From: JAKALX01 sp964508715
GTDB taxonomy: Bacteria > Chloroflexota > Dehalococcoidia > Tepidiformales > Tepidiformaceae
Direction: 5' to 3'
NCBI GenBank assembly: GCA_964508715.1
Contig: CAZDUX010000004.1
Coordinates: forward strand, 139,049-203,048
Length of the DNA: 64,000 nt
The position numbers and the translations under genes are program-made. The notes below the pieces were generated by a model. The model was not told the origin of the DNA. It ran no database searches and worked only from the letters and a program-made list of their open reading frames with translations. Positions 42,327-50,917 of the stretch are shown one piece after another (within the stretch, counting starts at the first letter, position 1; the number at the start of each line of letters is the position of its first letter).

Positions 42327-42713
42327 CTACTCCGGGTGAATCTCGTCGAGGCCGATTAGCGGAGGGCTGCCTGCCGCGACACCACAGGTGCCATCGTCGG
42401 GCTCAGGCCAGTCCACGAATGACTGGCTGGCGATCCAGTCTGGCGTGATGGAAAGACGATCGAGCTCCTCCGTTATCCATAAGGATAAGAGCCTGCCAAG
42501 GGGTTCGTAGACGGACTTGTGCTGCGTGCCCTGTACCTCGATGCGGCGCCCCACTTCCATACCCCAGCAACCGAGATGGTCTCGCAGAAAGAGCGACTGG
42601 GCTTCGCGCACCATCTCTACGTGCGTGCCAACTTCGGATAGCGTGGGCCTATGTCCACCCGTGCTCGCATGCGTGGCAAAGTGAGGCGCCCACCGATTCG
42701 ACCAACAAGGCAC
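42327..42713 (-). pseudogene. C-terminal fragment of a TorD/NarJ-like chaperone
   Basis: The frame contains 'SLFLRDHLGCWGMEVGRRI' followed by 'YEPLGRLLSLWITEELDRL', which resembles the C-terminal half of TorD-family chaperones that insert the Mo cofactor into DMSO-reductase-type enzymes. Full proteins are about 200 residues; here only about 90 residues look homologous, after a likely start at ATG 42614, and the N-terminal half is missing. It is probably a decayed gene. The only molybdoenzyme in the window is 38 kb away. Confidence 0.45.
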
Positions 42714-42763
42714 TTTGGCGCGTCAGAGGCAGGCGCACTCTTGAGGGCCCAGGCAGGATGTAT

Positions 42764-42797
42764 CTGAGGGGAGGCCGCGTTAGCGGCCTCCCCTCAG
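42764..42797. terminator. Strong hairpin after the FtsX-type permease gene
   Basis: A perfect 15-bp stem (CTGAGGGGAGGCCGC/GCGGCCTCCCCTCAG) with loop GTTA lies 21 bases past the permease stop. No T-run follows in either direction, so termination may need another factor. Confidence 0.65.
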
Positions 42798-42817
42798 CTC
42801 GTGGGCAAAGCTGATGC

Positions 42818-45496
42818 TCATTCCTCCCGGAGTACCGTCGCGATTTGCGACCGCCCGAGTGCGAATGAGGCGACCAGCAGGGCTGCCACGGCCCCCAGCG
42901 ACGCACCGGCGAGCAGGACGCCGCTCCCGGACGATAGGAACACCGGTGCCGCCGCAGGAATGACGAAGATGATCCCGAGAAGCCTGACGAGAACGAACGC
43001 CATCACGACGCCGACGGCTGTGCCAAGCACCAGTCCGATCGCAGTCACGGACGCAGCCTGGACCGCGAGGATGCGCCGGACCTGGCCCAGCGATGCGCCG
43101 AGCGCGCGCATCGTTCCGTATTCCTTGCGGCGTTGCGCCAGCAACGTGAACACAAAAATGAGCAAGGCACCGGCTGCGAACGCGTAGCTGTACCAGCGTT
43201 CGATGCCACCCAGCCCGGTAACGTTGAGGCTCGTCAGGCTCGAGGTGTCGAGTTTCGCCGCCGTACCCAGGTCTTCCACTCGAGCTACCGTGCCCGCCGG
43301 GATCGCCGACTGAATCGCCGCCGTGATCGACGCCAGTTGTCCGGTTGGAGCGGAGGTTTTGACGAGGTACACGTCGTTACGGGGCGCCGGCCGAGTCGGC
43401 GCCATCTCGGCGCTATTGATGATGAAGTCAGAGTCCTGGGACGACGTGGGGAAGTACTTGACGATCCCGACGACCTTCAGGTTGAGCTCACTGTAACTGT
43501 TACCACCCACCGAGGATGGAAGCCGCAAGATGAGCGGGTCGCCTGTCTTGATATTGAACTTGACGACCTGGTCGGCCGAAACGAGTACACCGTTCGGTGT
43601 AGCCGCGAGGGCGTCCATCGTTGCCGCGGCGTTGCCGTTGGAGAAGAACGAATCTGGCAGGAACGCCGTCGTCCGGAACGAATTGACGTCGATGCCGTAC
43701 ACGGTCTGACGCTGTGCACCGATGAGTGCGTTCGTCTCGCGCATGATCCCCGTCACACCCGTCACGCCCGGCTGCCGCAGTGCGGGCTCAACCTGCGCCG
43801 GGGAGGCATTTCCGGCCGCCGATAACGTGACACGGATATCCGAGCCGACGACGTACTGGCTGTCCCGTGTCCTTTCCTGTTCGTAGGTGGACGTGAACGC
43901 GATGACACTGAGCGCGAAGGCAACGGTGAGCGCCACGACCGTCGTCGTGGTCGTCGCGATCGCGGGCCGCCGGACGAGGTCGCGCGCTGCCACTGACGAG
44001 ATCCCACCGAGGCGAAACGCCCGCCCGGCCGCGTTCAGGAGCCGTGGGAGCAACCGGCCCAGGAGACGCTGCAAGAACAGCGTAAGGCCTATCCAGAGGA
44101 ACAACGGACCGAGGAACACGTAGAAGGCCAGCGAGATGCTTTGGCCCTCGGCATTCGCCGGACGGAAGCCGCCGGCAAGAACAGTGATAACGAAGAACAA
44201 CGCGGCCAGCGAGAGTGCCACGGCATCGAGCCAGTAGCGTTGCCAGTTCGGTGCCGGGTCGGTGCGGGTCACGCGCCGCCGCTCGCTGGCGACCTCGTTG
44301 CGGAGGCTCATGACAATCGGAACGACGAGTGCGAGCGCGGTGAGCAAGATTCCCGTGCCGATCGCAACGGGCGCCAACGCCAGCACGTCCGATGCGTTCA
44401 CGGTGCCCACTCCCCCTGCCAGCGAGGCGATGAGCCAGCCCACGACGAGACCGGCGAGGCTGCCGCCCGCTCCGACAAGGAGTGAGTTGATGACAGCGCT
44501 CCCCATGATTTGCCACGGGCTCGCGCCGCGCGCTCGCAAGAGGCCGATTTCACGGCGCGTCTCTTCGCGAAACACCTGCGTTGCCCCGAACCCCAGGAAG
44601 CCAGCGACGGCAACCCCCGGGATCCCGAGGAAGATGAAGATGATGTCGGCGCCGAGTACGTCTTTCTTCGCCCGGTTGAGCGCCGACTCGTCGTTGTTGG
44701 AGATCTTCACCTGGCCGGTGAAGCGCCGCTCGAGACCGAAGGCGAAGTTGCGGACTGCCGTCTGCGCCGCCGCGGGCGACGATGAGAACTGCGCCCGGTC
44801 GATTTGCATGTACACCTGCGGGTCGAGCGGGCTCCTGGCCTGGAGCGACCCCGGCGTGAGGGCGATCGGCGACCGGTCATAGGCGGCGATCGGCATGACG
44901 ATCACATCGGGAACAACGGTGAATTGCCCTTCGTAGTTCGGGTCGCCGCTCGAAAAGAGCGGCTCGAGGGCCGCGGGGTCGAGAATGCCGGAAATCCTGA
45001 ACGTGGCTTTGCCACCGGCCGTGGCCACCACGACTGAATCACCCGGCCCGACGCCGAGCTGGCCGGCGGTCGATGGCGTGATGAGAATCCCGTTGCTGTC
45101 GAACGCTCCTGCCGTTGTCGAGACGAACGAGAAGGAGCGAACGAACCCTTGCGTGGTGGCGAAGAGCCTGGCCGCGCCCGTCGATTTGCCCCCGTCGACC
45201 CGCGCAATCGATGTCACATCGGCGGCGACGACTGGTTCAGCCGTCTTCACCCCGGCCTGCGCGCGGTAGTCGGAGGCGACCACCTCGGCGTTCAGGCGGT
45301 CGGTCGTCCCATGTGCCACCAGGTCCGCCGAAACGGGTCGGAGTGCCGCGTCGGTGAGAGCGCGTGAGGAGGCGGTCACGTACAACAGCGTCGACACGGT
45401 GAGGCCTACCGCCAGGGCGAGCGCCGCGAGGACCGACAGTGATCGCCTCGGATTCCGCTTCGCTGCCCGGACGGCGTAGAAAACCACCCCGTTCAC
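42818..45496 (-). CDS. FtsX/MacB-type ABC permease
   Basis: The 892-residue protein has an N-terminal membrane helix ('SLSVLAALALAVGLTVSTLL'), a large external domain, and two FtsX-like blocks of three helices, one in the middle ('GVAVAGFLGFGATQVFREETRREIGLLRARG') and one at the C-terminus ('LLAQRRKEYGTMRALGASLGQVRRIL'). This is the DUF214/LolC-MacB-like mechanotransmission type that extracts or pushes substrates outside the membrane. GTG 45496 overlaps the ATPase gene by 4 bases with GGGAGG upstream. It is the last gene of a four-gene operon. Substrate unknown. Confidence 0.9.
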   Translation of the reverse strand: MNGVVFYAVRAAKRNPRRSLSVLAALALAVGLTVSTLLYVTASSRALTDAALRPVSADLVAHGTTDRLNAEVVASDYRAQAGVKTAEPVVAADVTSIARVDGGKSTGAARLFATTQGFVRSFSFVSTTAGAFDSNGILITPSTAGQLGVGPGDSVVVATAGGKATFRISGILDPAALEPLFSSGDPNYEGQFTVVPDVIVMPIAAYDRSPIALTPGSLQARSPLDPQVYMQIDRAQFSSSPAAAQTAVRNFAFGLERRFTGQVKISNNDESALNRAKKDVLGADIIFIFLGIPGVAVAGFLGFGATQVFREETRREIGLLRARGASPWQIMGSAVINSLLVGAGGSLAGLVVGWLIASLAGGVGTVNASDVLALAPVAIGTGILLTALALVVPIVMSLRNEVASERRRVTRTDPAPNWQRYWLDAVALSLAALFFVITVLAGGFRPANAEGQSISLAFYVFLGPLFLWIGLTLFLQRLLGRLLPRLLNAAGRAFRLGGISSVAARDLVRRPAIATTTTTVVALTVAFALSVIAFTSTYEQERTRDSQYVVGSDIRVTLSAAGNASPAQVEPALRQPGVTGVTGIMRETNALIGAQRQTVYGIDVNSFRTTAFLPDSFFSNGNAAATMDALAATPNGVLVSADQVVKFNIKTGDPLILRLPSSVGGNSYSELNLKVVGIVKYFPTSSQDSDFIINSAEMAPTRPAPRNDVYLVKTSAPTGQLASITAAIQSAIPAGTVARVEDLGTAAKLDTSSLTSLNVTGLGGIERWYSYAFAAGALLIFVFTLLAQRRKEYGTMRALGASLGQVRRILAVQAASVTAIGLVLGTAVGVVMAFVLVRLLGIIFVIPAAAPVFLSSGSGVLLAGASLGAVAALLVASFALGRSQIATVLREE

Positions 45497-46260
45497 AGCG
45501 ACGCCTCCCGTTCCGCCCGGCCGGCCAACTCCCGAGCCCGTGCGCGCCGCACGGCCAGTTCGGTGTCGCTGGCGACCAGCACCTGGCCGTCTTTCATGTG
45601 AACGACACGGTCCATCTGCGCGGCGACCTCGGGATCGTGCGTTACCACCACGAGTGCGGCGTCCCGGTCGCGGCACGCCCGGATGAGCGTGCCAATCACT
45701 TCGAGACCGTTCTGGCGGTCGAGATTGCCGGTGGGTTCGTCGGCGAGCACGACGGAAGGCAGGTGCGCCAGGCTACGGGCGACGGCGACGCGCTGCCGCT
45801 GCCCTCCCGAAAGCTCCTCGGGGAACCGCTCAGCCAGGCCGGAGAGGTTCACGGCCTCCAACAGCGAATGCGCCCGCTCGCGCCGCGTCTCAGCGTCGAC
45901 TCCGTTCGTGAGGAGGGTGAACTCGACGTTCTCGGCTGCCGTCAGAGAAGGGATCAACCCGTACCCCTGGAAGACGAAGCCCACCTCTGTTCGATGGAGG
46001 TGCGTGAGGTCCCGGTCGTGGTAGCTGATCGGCATGCCGTTGATCGCCACTGTCCCGCTATCTGGCCGGTCAATCCCGCCGAGGATGTTGAGGAGCGTCG
46101 TCTTTCCGCAACCACTTGGTCCCATGATGGCGACGCGCTCCCCCCTACCAACCACGAGGCTGACCCCGTTGAGCGCCCGGTAATCGCGGTACGAGCGGGC
46201 CACCCCGTTCGCCTCGATGGCCCGGTTTGGCTGTTCGTGTTCCGCTGTTGAGGCGGTCAT
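45493..46260 (-). CDS. ABC transporter ATPase (LolD/MacB class), second
   Basis: The 255-residue ATPase has Walker A 'GPSGCGKTT', Q-loop 'GFVFQGYGLI', signature 'LSGGQRQRVA', Walker B 'VVLADEPTGNLD' and the switch His in 'VVVTHD'. It overlaps the permease downstream by 4 bases and the other ATPase upstream by 4 bases. All motifs are canonical. Confidence 0.93.
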   Translation of the reverse strand: MTASTAEHEQPNRAIEANGVARSYRDYRALNGVSLVVGRGERVAIMGPSGCGKTTLLNILGGIDRPDSGTVAINGMPISYHDRDLTHLHRTEVGFVFQGYGLIPSLTAAENVEFTLLTNGVDAETRRERAHSLLEAVNLSGLAERFPEELSGGQRQRVAVARSLAHLPSVVLADEPTGNLDRQNGLEVIGTLIRACRDRDAALVVVTHDPEVAAQMDRVVHMKDGQVLVASDTELAVRRARARELAGRAEREASL

Positions 46261-46958
46261 CGCACGAGCTCCGGGGCAGCGATCGCGCCATCTTCCATGG
46301 CGATGACCCGGTGGGAGCGGTTTGCGGCCGCCGGGTTGTGCGTCACCGAGACAATGGTCACTCCCCGTTCGCGATTCAGTTCGGTGAGCACGTCGAGTAC
46401 CACCTGTCCCGAGCGGCTGTCGAGCTCACCCGTTACTTCGTCGGCGAGCAATACGGCGGGATCGAGTGCGACCGCGGCGGCAATCGCCGCCCGCTGACGC
46501 TCGCCGCCCGAGACCTGGCCCGGGTAGCGTTGCCCCAGCGGCAGTATTCCCACGCTTTCGAGTGCGCGCAGTGCCAGCGCTCGCGCGTTGGTCCGGCCGG
46601 CGAGCCGCAACGGCAGCTGGACGTTCTCCGCCAGCGTCAGTTGAGGAAAGAGGTTATCGGACTGGAACACGATGCCCACGGACGTTCTGCGGACGTTCGC
46701 GCGCGCCCCTTCCGTCTGCCCGCTCATTTCCACGCCCGCGACCCGCACGCGGCCCGCCGTCGGCACGGCAAGCCCCGCCACCAGGTTGAGCAGCGTGGAC
46801 TTGCCGCAGCCCGATGGTCCGCAGAGAGCGACGTACTCGCCTCCGACAATCCGCAGGCTCACCCCACGGAGCGCGACCGTCTCAACCGCGCCGTCCTTGT
46901 AGACCTTGAACACATCGTCCAGTTCGACCATCGGCTGACCGGGCGAAGCCGCGTTCAC
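46257..46958 (-). CDS. ABC transporter ATPase (LolD/MacB class), first
   Basis: The 233-residue ATPase has Walker A 'GPSGCGKST', Q-loop 'GIVFQSDNL', signature 'VSGGERQRAA', Walker B 'VLLADEVTGELD' and 'VSVTHN', in which Asn stands after the switch His. The GTG start overlaps the upstream lipoprotein stop by 4 bases. With the second ATPase it could form a heterodimer energising the single long permease. Confidence 0.93.
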   Translation of the reverse strand: MNAASPGQPMVELDDVFKVYKDGAVETVALRGVSLRIVGGEYVALCGPSGCGKSTLLNLVAGLAVPTAGRVRVAGVEMSGQTEGARANVRRTSVGIVFQSDNLFPQLTLAENVQLPLRLAGRTNARALALRALESVGILPLGQRYPGQVSGGERQRAAIAAAVALDPAVLLADEVTGELDSRSGQVVLDVLTELNRERGVTIVSVTHNPAAANRSHRVIAMEDGAIAAPELVR

Positions 46959-47512
46959 TGCGCGACCGCCACGGTGAGGGCGATGTCTCGCACCTGCTCA
47001 CGGTCGAATTGAGCCGACGGCGAGCTGCCCGTCAGGATCGCCATCTGGCCGTTACCAAGGTTGATGTAGTAGCGGTCGGCTCGTTCGTGAACTGGCTTTC
47101 CAGTGATCGAGCTCTTCTGGAGGTCCCATTCATAGCTCATGACGGCCGCGTTCTTCACTTCCGTGGAGGCTGCGATGGGTGCGACGAGCTTGTAGCCCGG
47201 GTTCGCTCCGGACACAGCCGTCTGGTCTGCTTTGGCGGCGGCCAGCACATCGGAACCGCTCAACGGCCGAATCTCCTCCGAGACGTACGCGTCCTGGCCG
47301 CTGAACGTGAGCGGCTTGTTGGTGGTCTGCGTCCAGGTTGATGGGTATTTGAACGAGAGATGCGTTGCCTGGTCGGTGACCGGGACGAGCACGGCGTCGC
47401 CGCTGCCCTCGGCGCCATCGCCCGACGATCCTCCTCCGCAGGCCACGCCGGCGACCGCTCCGATAAGAGTAAGCCCAGCTACGGCGCTGAACATTCCCCT
47501 CTTCAATTTCAT
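46955..47512 (-). CDS. Lipoprotein component of the ABC system (PsbP-like)
   Basis: The 185-residue protein begins 'MKLKRGMFSAVAGLTLIGAVAG' and has a lipobox ending in Cys near residue 25, so it should be attached to the outer face of the cytoplasmic membrane. The mature part has 'HLSFKYPSTWTQ', a pattern seen in PsbP-like/DUF1795 domains. It is first in the operon and overlaps the ATPase gene, so it is likely a substrate-handling partner of the permease. Confidence 0.75.
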   Translation of the reverse strand: MKLKRGMFSAVAGLTLIGAVAGVACGGGSSGDGAEGSGDAVLVPVTDQATHLSFKYPSTWTQTTNKPLTFSGQDAYVSEEIRPLSGSDVLAAAKADQTAVSGANPGYKLVAPIAASTEVKNAAVMSYEWDLQKSSITGKPVHERADRYYINLGNGQMAILTGSSPSAQFDREQVRDIALTVAVAQ

Positions 47513-47605
47513 GCCCGTTCTCCTTGAGTGGTTGACTTCACCCGCAAGGCTCGCCAATGAAGCTGAGGCGTTGATGAGGGGCTTCGGGAATCTCAAGGCA
47601 CAGAA

Positions 47606-47635
47606 AAACGGGGCAGCGCCATGGCTGCCCCGTTT
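47606..47635 (-). terminator. Rho-independent terminator for the acidic exported-protein gene
   Basis: AAACGGGGCAGC/GCTGCCCCGTTT forms a 12-bp stem with a 6-base loop. On the minus strand it is followed by TTTTT-rich sequence, 25 bases past the stop at 47661. Confidence 0.85.
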
Positions 47636-47660
47636 GTGAACTCGCTCGTGGAGTCGCTGG

Positions 47661-48005
47661 TTAGTTCGTCTGCGACCCGGCAACGCCCGTGCTGGTCTGG
47701 TCTCCTTCCTGGATGTTGTCCGTGTCGGCAGTGCCGCCCTTTTCGGACTCAGCCGCGTCATTGCCCGGTGCGTCAACTCCACTCTGGTCACCGCACTGGA
47801 GGTCGATGGTGTCGGTATCCGGGCCAGAAGGCTCAGCGGCGTCAGGCACCGCATCCTGCTGTGCGCAGGCGGCATCGGTCGGCGTGGGCGACTGGGCGTG
47901 GGAGGAGGTTGTCGCCAGGGTCGTGGCCGTGCCCGCAAGAGCGAGCAGTGAGAATGCCGCGACCCCGAGCAAGAGGCGGCGATGGAGGAATGTCTGGATG
48001 GTCAA
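47661..48005 (-). CDS. Acidic exported protein of unknown function
   Basis: The 114-residue protein starts with a signal peptide ('RRLLLGVAAFSLLALAG', cleavage probably after 'SSHA'). The mature part is acidic and disordered, rich in Asp, Glu, Ser, Thr and Gly, with two Cys ('DAACAQQ', 'IDLQCGDQ') that could form a disulfide. No family is recognised. It has its own terminator and sits between the two-component system and the ABC operon. Confidence 0.65.
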   Translation of the reverse strand: MTIQTFLHRRLLLGVAAFSLLALAGTATTLATTSSHAQSPTPTDAACAQQDAVPDAAEPSGPDTDTIDLQCGDQSGVDAPGNDAAESEKGGTADTDNIQEGDQTSTGVAGSQTN

Positions 48006-48112
48006 TTCGTTCTCCTTTCGTCCTCGGTCATCCGAGTGACAGGTTCAGGCTGCGCCTGCCGGCTGAGCATGTGATGAGTGCGAACTGAGGGGGTGACCGA
48101 AATGGCAATACG

Positions 48113-49519
48113 TTACGAACGCATTAAGGTCGGAAGGCTGATCTCAATCGTGGCTCCCTGGGTCTCCGGCAGGAATCGAACCTGGCCACCATGCGCGCGG
48201 GCAATCGACTGCACGATGGCGAGGCCGAGACCCGTACCGCCTCCCGTTCTCGCGGCATCGCCGCGGCGGAAGCGCTGGAAGGCCGCCTCTCCAAGGTCCA
48301 CCGGTATGCCGGGGCCGTCATCATGGATGGTCACGGTCGCCATGGCGGCAACGCGGGCGAGCGTCACTACGATGTGTACATCGGCTGAGCCGTGAATGAC
48401 CGCGTTCTCGAGCACGTTGCCGAACATTCGTACGAGGAGCTCGAAGTTCCCACGCATCGGCAACGGCTCATCGAGGCCCGTGCTCTCAATCGTCACGGAT
48501 GGATGAGTCTCCCGAAACGACTCGACGACTGCGTCGACCGCGGCGGCGAGATCTACACCCTCGAGTGTCGGCGCAACGGACCCTGCGTCCACGCGGGAGA
48601 GCAGCATCAATTGCCGGGTCAACGTCGACAATCGTGCCGTCTGCGCCCGCATCGCGGTCAGTGCACGTTCGTATTCGGTCGGCGTCCGCGATTGGGCGAG
48701 TGTCACGTCGATGGTGGTTTCCAATGCGGTAAGCGGGGTCCGCAGCTCGTGCGACGCATCTGCTGTGAAGCGCCGTTCCCGTTCGAGGGTGTCGGCGATG
48801 CGTTCCAGCATGTCATTGAAGGTCGTCGCCAGTTCACCGACCTCGTCGTGGGACTTGATGTTCGAGATGCGCTCGCGCAAGTCTCCGTGCGCAATTCGCC
48901 GCGCCGTCGCCGAGATGGCGGCAATGGGTCGAAGTGCACGGCGCGCTATGAAGAACGCGCCAACAGCGAGGACGAGGCTCGTCAATGGCACCGCCACGAC
49001 CAGGGCGACCCGCAGGATCGTGAGTGGCTCCTCGATCTGTGACGTCTCGAGCCCGGATACGACAACTCCCCGCACCGTCCCGGCCTCGCGCACGGGCGAC
49101 GCGATAACTCGATAGGCTTCGCCCTGCTCATAGCTCAGCGTCGCCACCGCATCTGTTCCTGTTCGAAGTGCGGCCTGTACGAGCGCCGCCTCGCCAGGCG
49201 ATGAACCAACCGCGGATGTGCCGTCCGAAATGAGCGCTCCATCCGTGCCGTATAAACGAATCAAAGAGACGCCACTCATTCGCTCGTCCCCTACACCATG
49301 TGAGGCCTTGAGTGCCAGCTGTCCTTCGAATGTATCGACCAATACGAGATTGGCTGCGGCACGCGTCCGAAGCGCGTCATCGAAGTTACTGCGGAGCCGG
49401 CTCTCGAACGAGAAGTAGACTATCACCGACATAATAGCCATTGCACTGGCAGAGAAGGAAAGGATAGCCAGCGCTACTCGCGTTCTGATAGGGATGTGGC
49501 TAAATATTCTCGGGAGCAT
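48113..49519 (-). CDS. Membrane sensor histidine kinase
   Basis: The 468-residue kinase has two transmembrane helices, about residues 12-36 and 170-195 ('VALVVAVPLTSLVLAVGAFFI'), bracketing an external sensor domain of about 130 residues. A HAMP linker, a HisKA with 'DASHELRTPLTALE', and a HATPase with 'NVLENAVIHG', 'DDGPGIP' and 'GTGLGLAIV' follow. The ATG at 49519 overlaps the response regulator gene by 20 bases. An external stimulus would be passed to the adjacent OmpR-type regulator. Confidence 0.93.
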   Translation of the reverse strand: MLPRIFSHIPIRTRVALAILSFSASAMAIMSVIVYFSFESRLRSNFDDALRTRAAANLVLVDTFEGQLALKASHGVGDERMSGVSLIRLYGTDGALISDGTSAVGSSPGEAALVQAALRTGTDAVATLSYEQGEAYRVIASPVREAGTVRGVVVSGLETSQIEEPLTILRVALVVAVPLTSLVLAVGAFFIARRALRPIAAISATARRIAHGDLRERISNIKSHDEVGELATTFNDMLERIADTLERERRFTADASHELRTPLTALETTIDVTLAQSRTPTEYERALTAMRAQTARLSTLTRQLMLLSRVDAGSVAPTLEGVDLAAAVDAVVESFRETHPSVTIESTGLDEPLPMRGNFELLVRMFGNVLENAVIHGSADVHIVVTLARVAAMATVTIHDDGPGIPVDLGEAAFQRFRRGDAARTGGGTGLGLAIVQSIARAHGGQVRFLPETQGATIEISLPTLMRS

Positions 49520-50180
49520 CGATACGGTATCCGAGGCCGCGGACGGTCTTAATGAGCGGGACATTGAACGGTTTATCGACTTTCTTGCGAAGAGCGTAGA
49601 TGAAAACTTCTATGAAATTCGACTCCGCCTCGAGGTCGAAGTTCCATACGTGATCTGCAATCATGGTCTTGGTAACAACTCGCCCTGCATTGCGCATCAG
49701 GTACTCGAGCAATGCGAACTCTTTCGCAGTCAACACGATGTCCTTGCCATCGCGCGTTACACGCATCGCACCTGGGTCGAGCCGAAGGCCCGCGACAGCG
49801 AGGACGGGTGGCGCGGCATTACCTCTTCGCAGCAACGCCCGAACCCGGGCGAGCAACTCGGGGAACGCGAAGGGCTTGACGAGGTAGTCTTCGGCCCCGA
49901 GGTCGAGGCCGTTGACTTTGTCCGCGACGGCATCCCGGGCCGTGAGGAACAGGATCGCCGGGCCCGGTCCCGGGCGGGCACGAATTCGCCGGCACAGTTC
50001 GAAGCCGTCGAGCCCGGGTAGGCCAATGTCGAGGATTGCGATGTCGTAGTCCGCCGCCTGGACCGCCAGCCACGCCTCATCTCCCCGCGCGAACGGATCT
50101 ACGGCGTAGCCTGATTCTTCGAGGCCGCGGGTAACGAACTCGCGGATCGTCGGCTCGTCTTCGGCGAACAGTATGCGCAT
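49500..50180 (-). CDS. OmpR/PhoB-family response regulator
   Basis: The 226-residue protein has a receiver domain with acidic pocket 'EDEP', phospho-accepting Asp in 'IAILDIGLPGLDG' (Asp51 region), 'LTARD' and 'VKPFAF', and a winged-helix DNA-binding domain with 'LTAKEFALLEYLMRNAGRVVT' and 'VRGLGYRI'. It is upstream of and overlaps the kinase gene. The neighbouring exported-protein and ABC genes are plausible targets, but no repeated operator was found. Confidence 0.94.
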   Translation of the reverse strand: MRILFAEDEPTIREFVTRGLEESGYAVDPFARGDEAWLAVQAADYDIAILDIGLPGLDGFELCRRIRARPGPGPAILFLTARDAVADKVNGLDLGAEDYLVKPFAFPELLARVRALLRRGNAAPPVLAVAGLRLDPGAMRVTRDGKDIVLTAKEFALLEYLMRNAGRVVTKTMIADHVWNFDLEAESNFIEVFIYALRKKVDKPFNVPLIKTVRGLGYRIDAPENI

Positions 50181-50648
50181 GGGACGAGCTTACCCACGGC
50201 TAGCTGAAGTGAGTATGAGTGCACCATTGGTGGGCCCGGCACCCGGGACCGCCCGCTTATCGGCTCATCCAGTCGCGAGTGACATGGTTCGGGGGCACGA
50301 ACCGGCCGTCGGATCGGCGTCGCCCGGGACTCGACCGCCGTGGACCGTCCGTGCCGACCGCTCCGACTGCGCAGCGGCCTCTGGAAGGGGTTTCCGCTCG
50401 TCCCGTGTCACTCGGCCATGCTTCGCTAATCGACGGGTTCGCGAATCACGCAGACGCGGTCGGGTGGCGGTTCCAGAGACGGCCCTGGCGCCCGAAGGGA
50501 CGACCCCCGAAGTGGGCGGCGTAGCGCCCATAGGCGACACCCAGCTCGAGGAGGCTGCGTGCCGCGGGCGGAAGGGCGACGGTAGGGGCACTGACGACGG
50601 CTGTTGGTCGTGCATTCGTTGGGCGGACGGGTCGGTTTACTGGTGCTC
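50181..50648. other. Intergenic region, no gene seen
   Basis: These 468 bases upstream of the two-component genes hold their promoter. Long frames occur on both strands but show no recognisable motif. The region may include decayed mobile-element DNA, because a transposase tail begins at 50649. Confidence 0.35.
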
Positions 50649-50714
50649 TTAGGCGATCTCGTGCTGGAGCATGGCCATTCGGACGAGGTTGTAGGCGACG
50701 GCGGTGAAGGAATC
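50649..50714 (-). pseudogene. Transposase C-terminal remnant
   Basis: Read on the minus strand the segment encodes 'DSFTAVAYNLVRMAMLQHEIA' and a stop, like the C-terminus of DDE transposases (IS4/IS5/IS1182 type, which commonly end '..AYNLVR..'). Only about 21 codons remain, directly abutting the tRNA-derived repeat at 50721. Confidence 0.6.
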
Positions 50715-50720
50715 TAAATC

Positions 50721-50903
50721 CTGGTAGGCCCGGAGAGATTCGAACTCTCGACCAATGGATTAAGAGAACCTTGAGGGTCGTCCATCGGTCACATATGAGC
50801 TCGAATTATCGTCAAGTGCAGATTCGGCGACAGGCGTCGCGTTAAGCCGGGCCACAGGCGAAAACGGCCAATGTCGGCAAGTGCGTCGGCAAAATGTCGG
50901 CAC
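50721..50903 (+). repeat. Right copy of the tRNA-3'-end/iteron module (att-like)
   Basis: The minus strand contains the 3' half of a Lys-type tRNA: CTCTTAA anticodon-loop-like sequence, TTGGTCG, T-arm AGAGTTCGAATCTCT and acceptor CCGGGCC-TACCA (50722-50770). TTATCGTCAAG follows at 50806-50816, then three iterons, ATGTCGGCA, GTGCGTCGGCA and ATGTCGGCA (50871-50903). The 5' half of the tRNA is absent. Such half-tRNA plus iteron layouts are typical of integrase attachment sites with arm-type sites, but no integrase gene is present. Confidence 0.6.
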
Positions 50904-50917
50904 GCTGAGCGGCGGTT

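Noticed and set aside
50173..50652. 159-codon plus-strand frame near the response regulator
   Set aside because: It has no motif, no ribosome site and overlaps the regulator's start region.
50721..50770. Complete tRNA-Lys gene on the minus strand
   Set aside because: The 5' half (acceptor 5' strand, D-arm and full anticodon arm) is missing, so only the 3' half remains.
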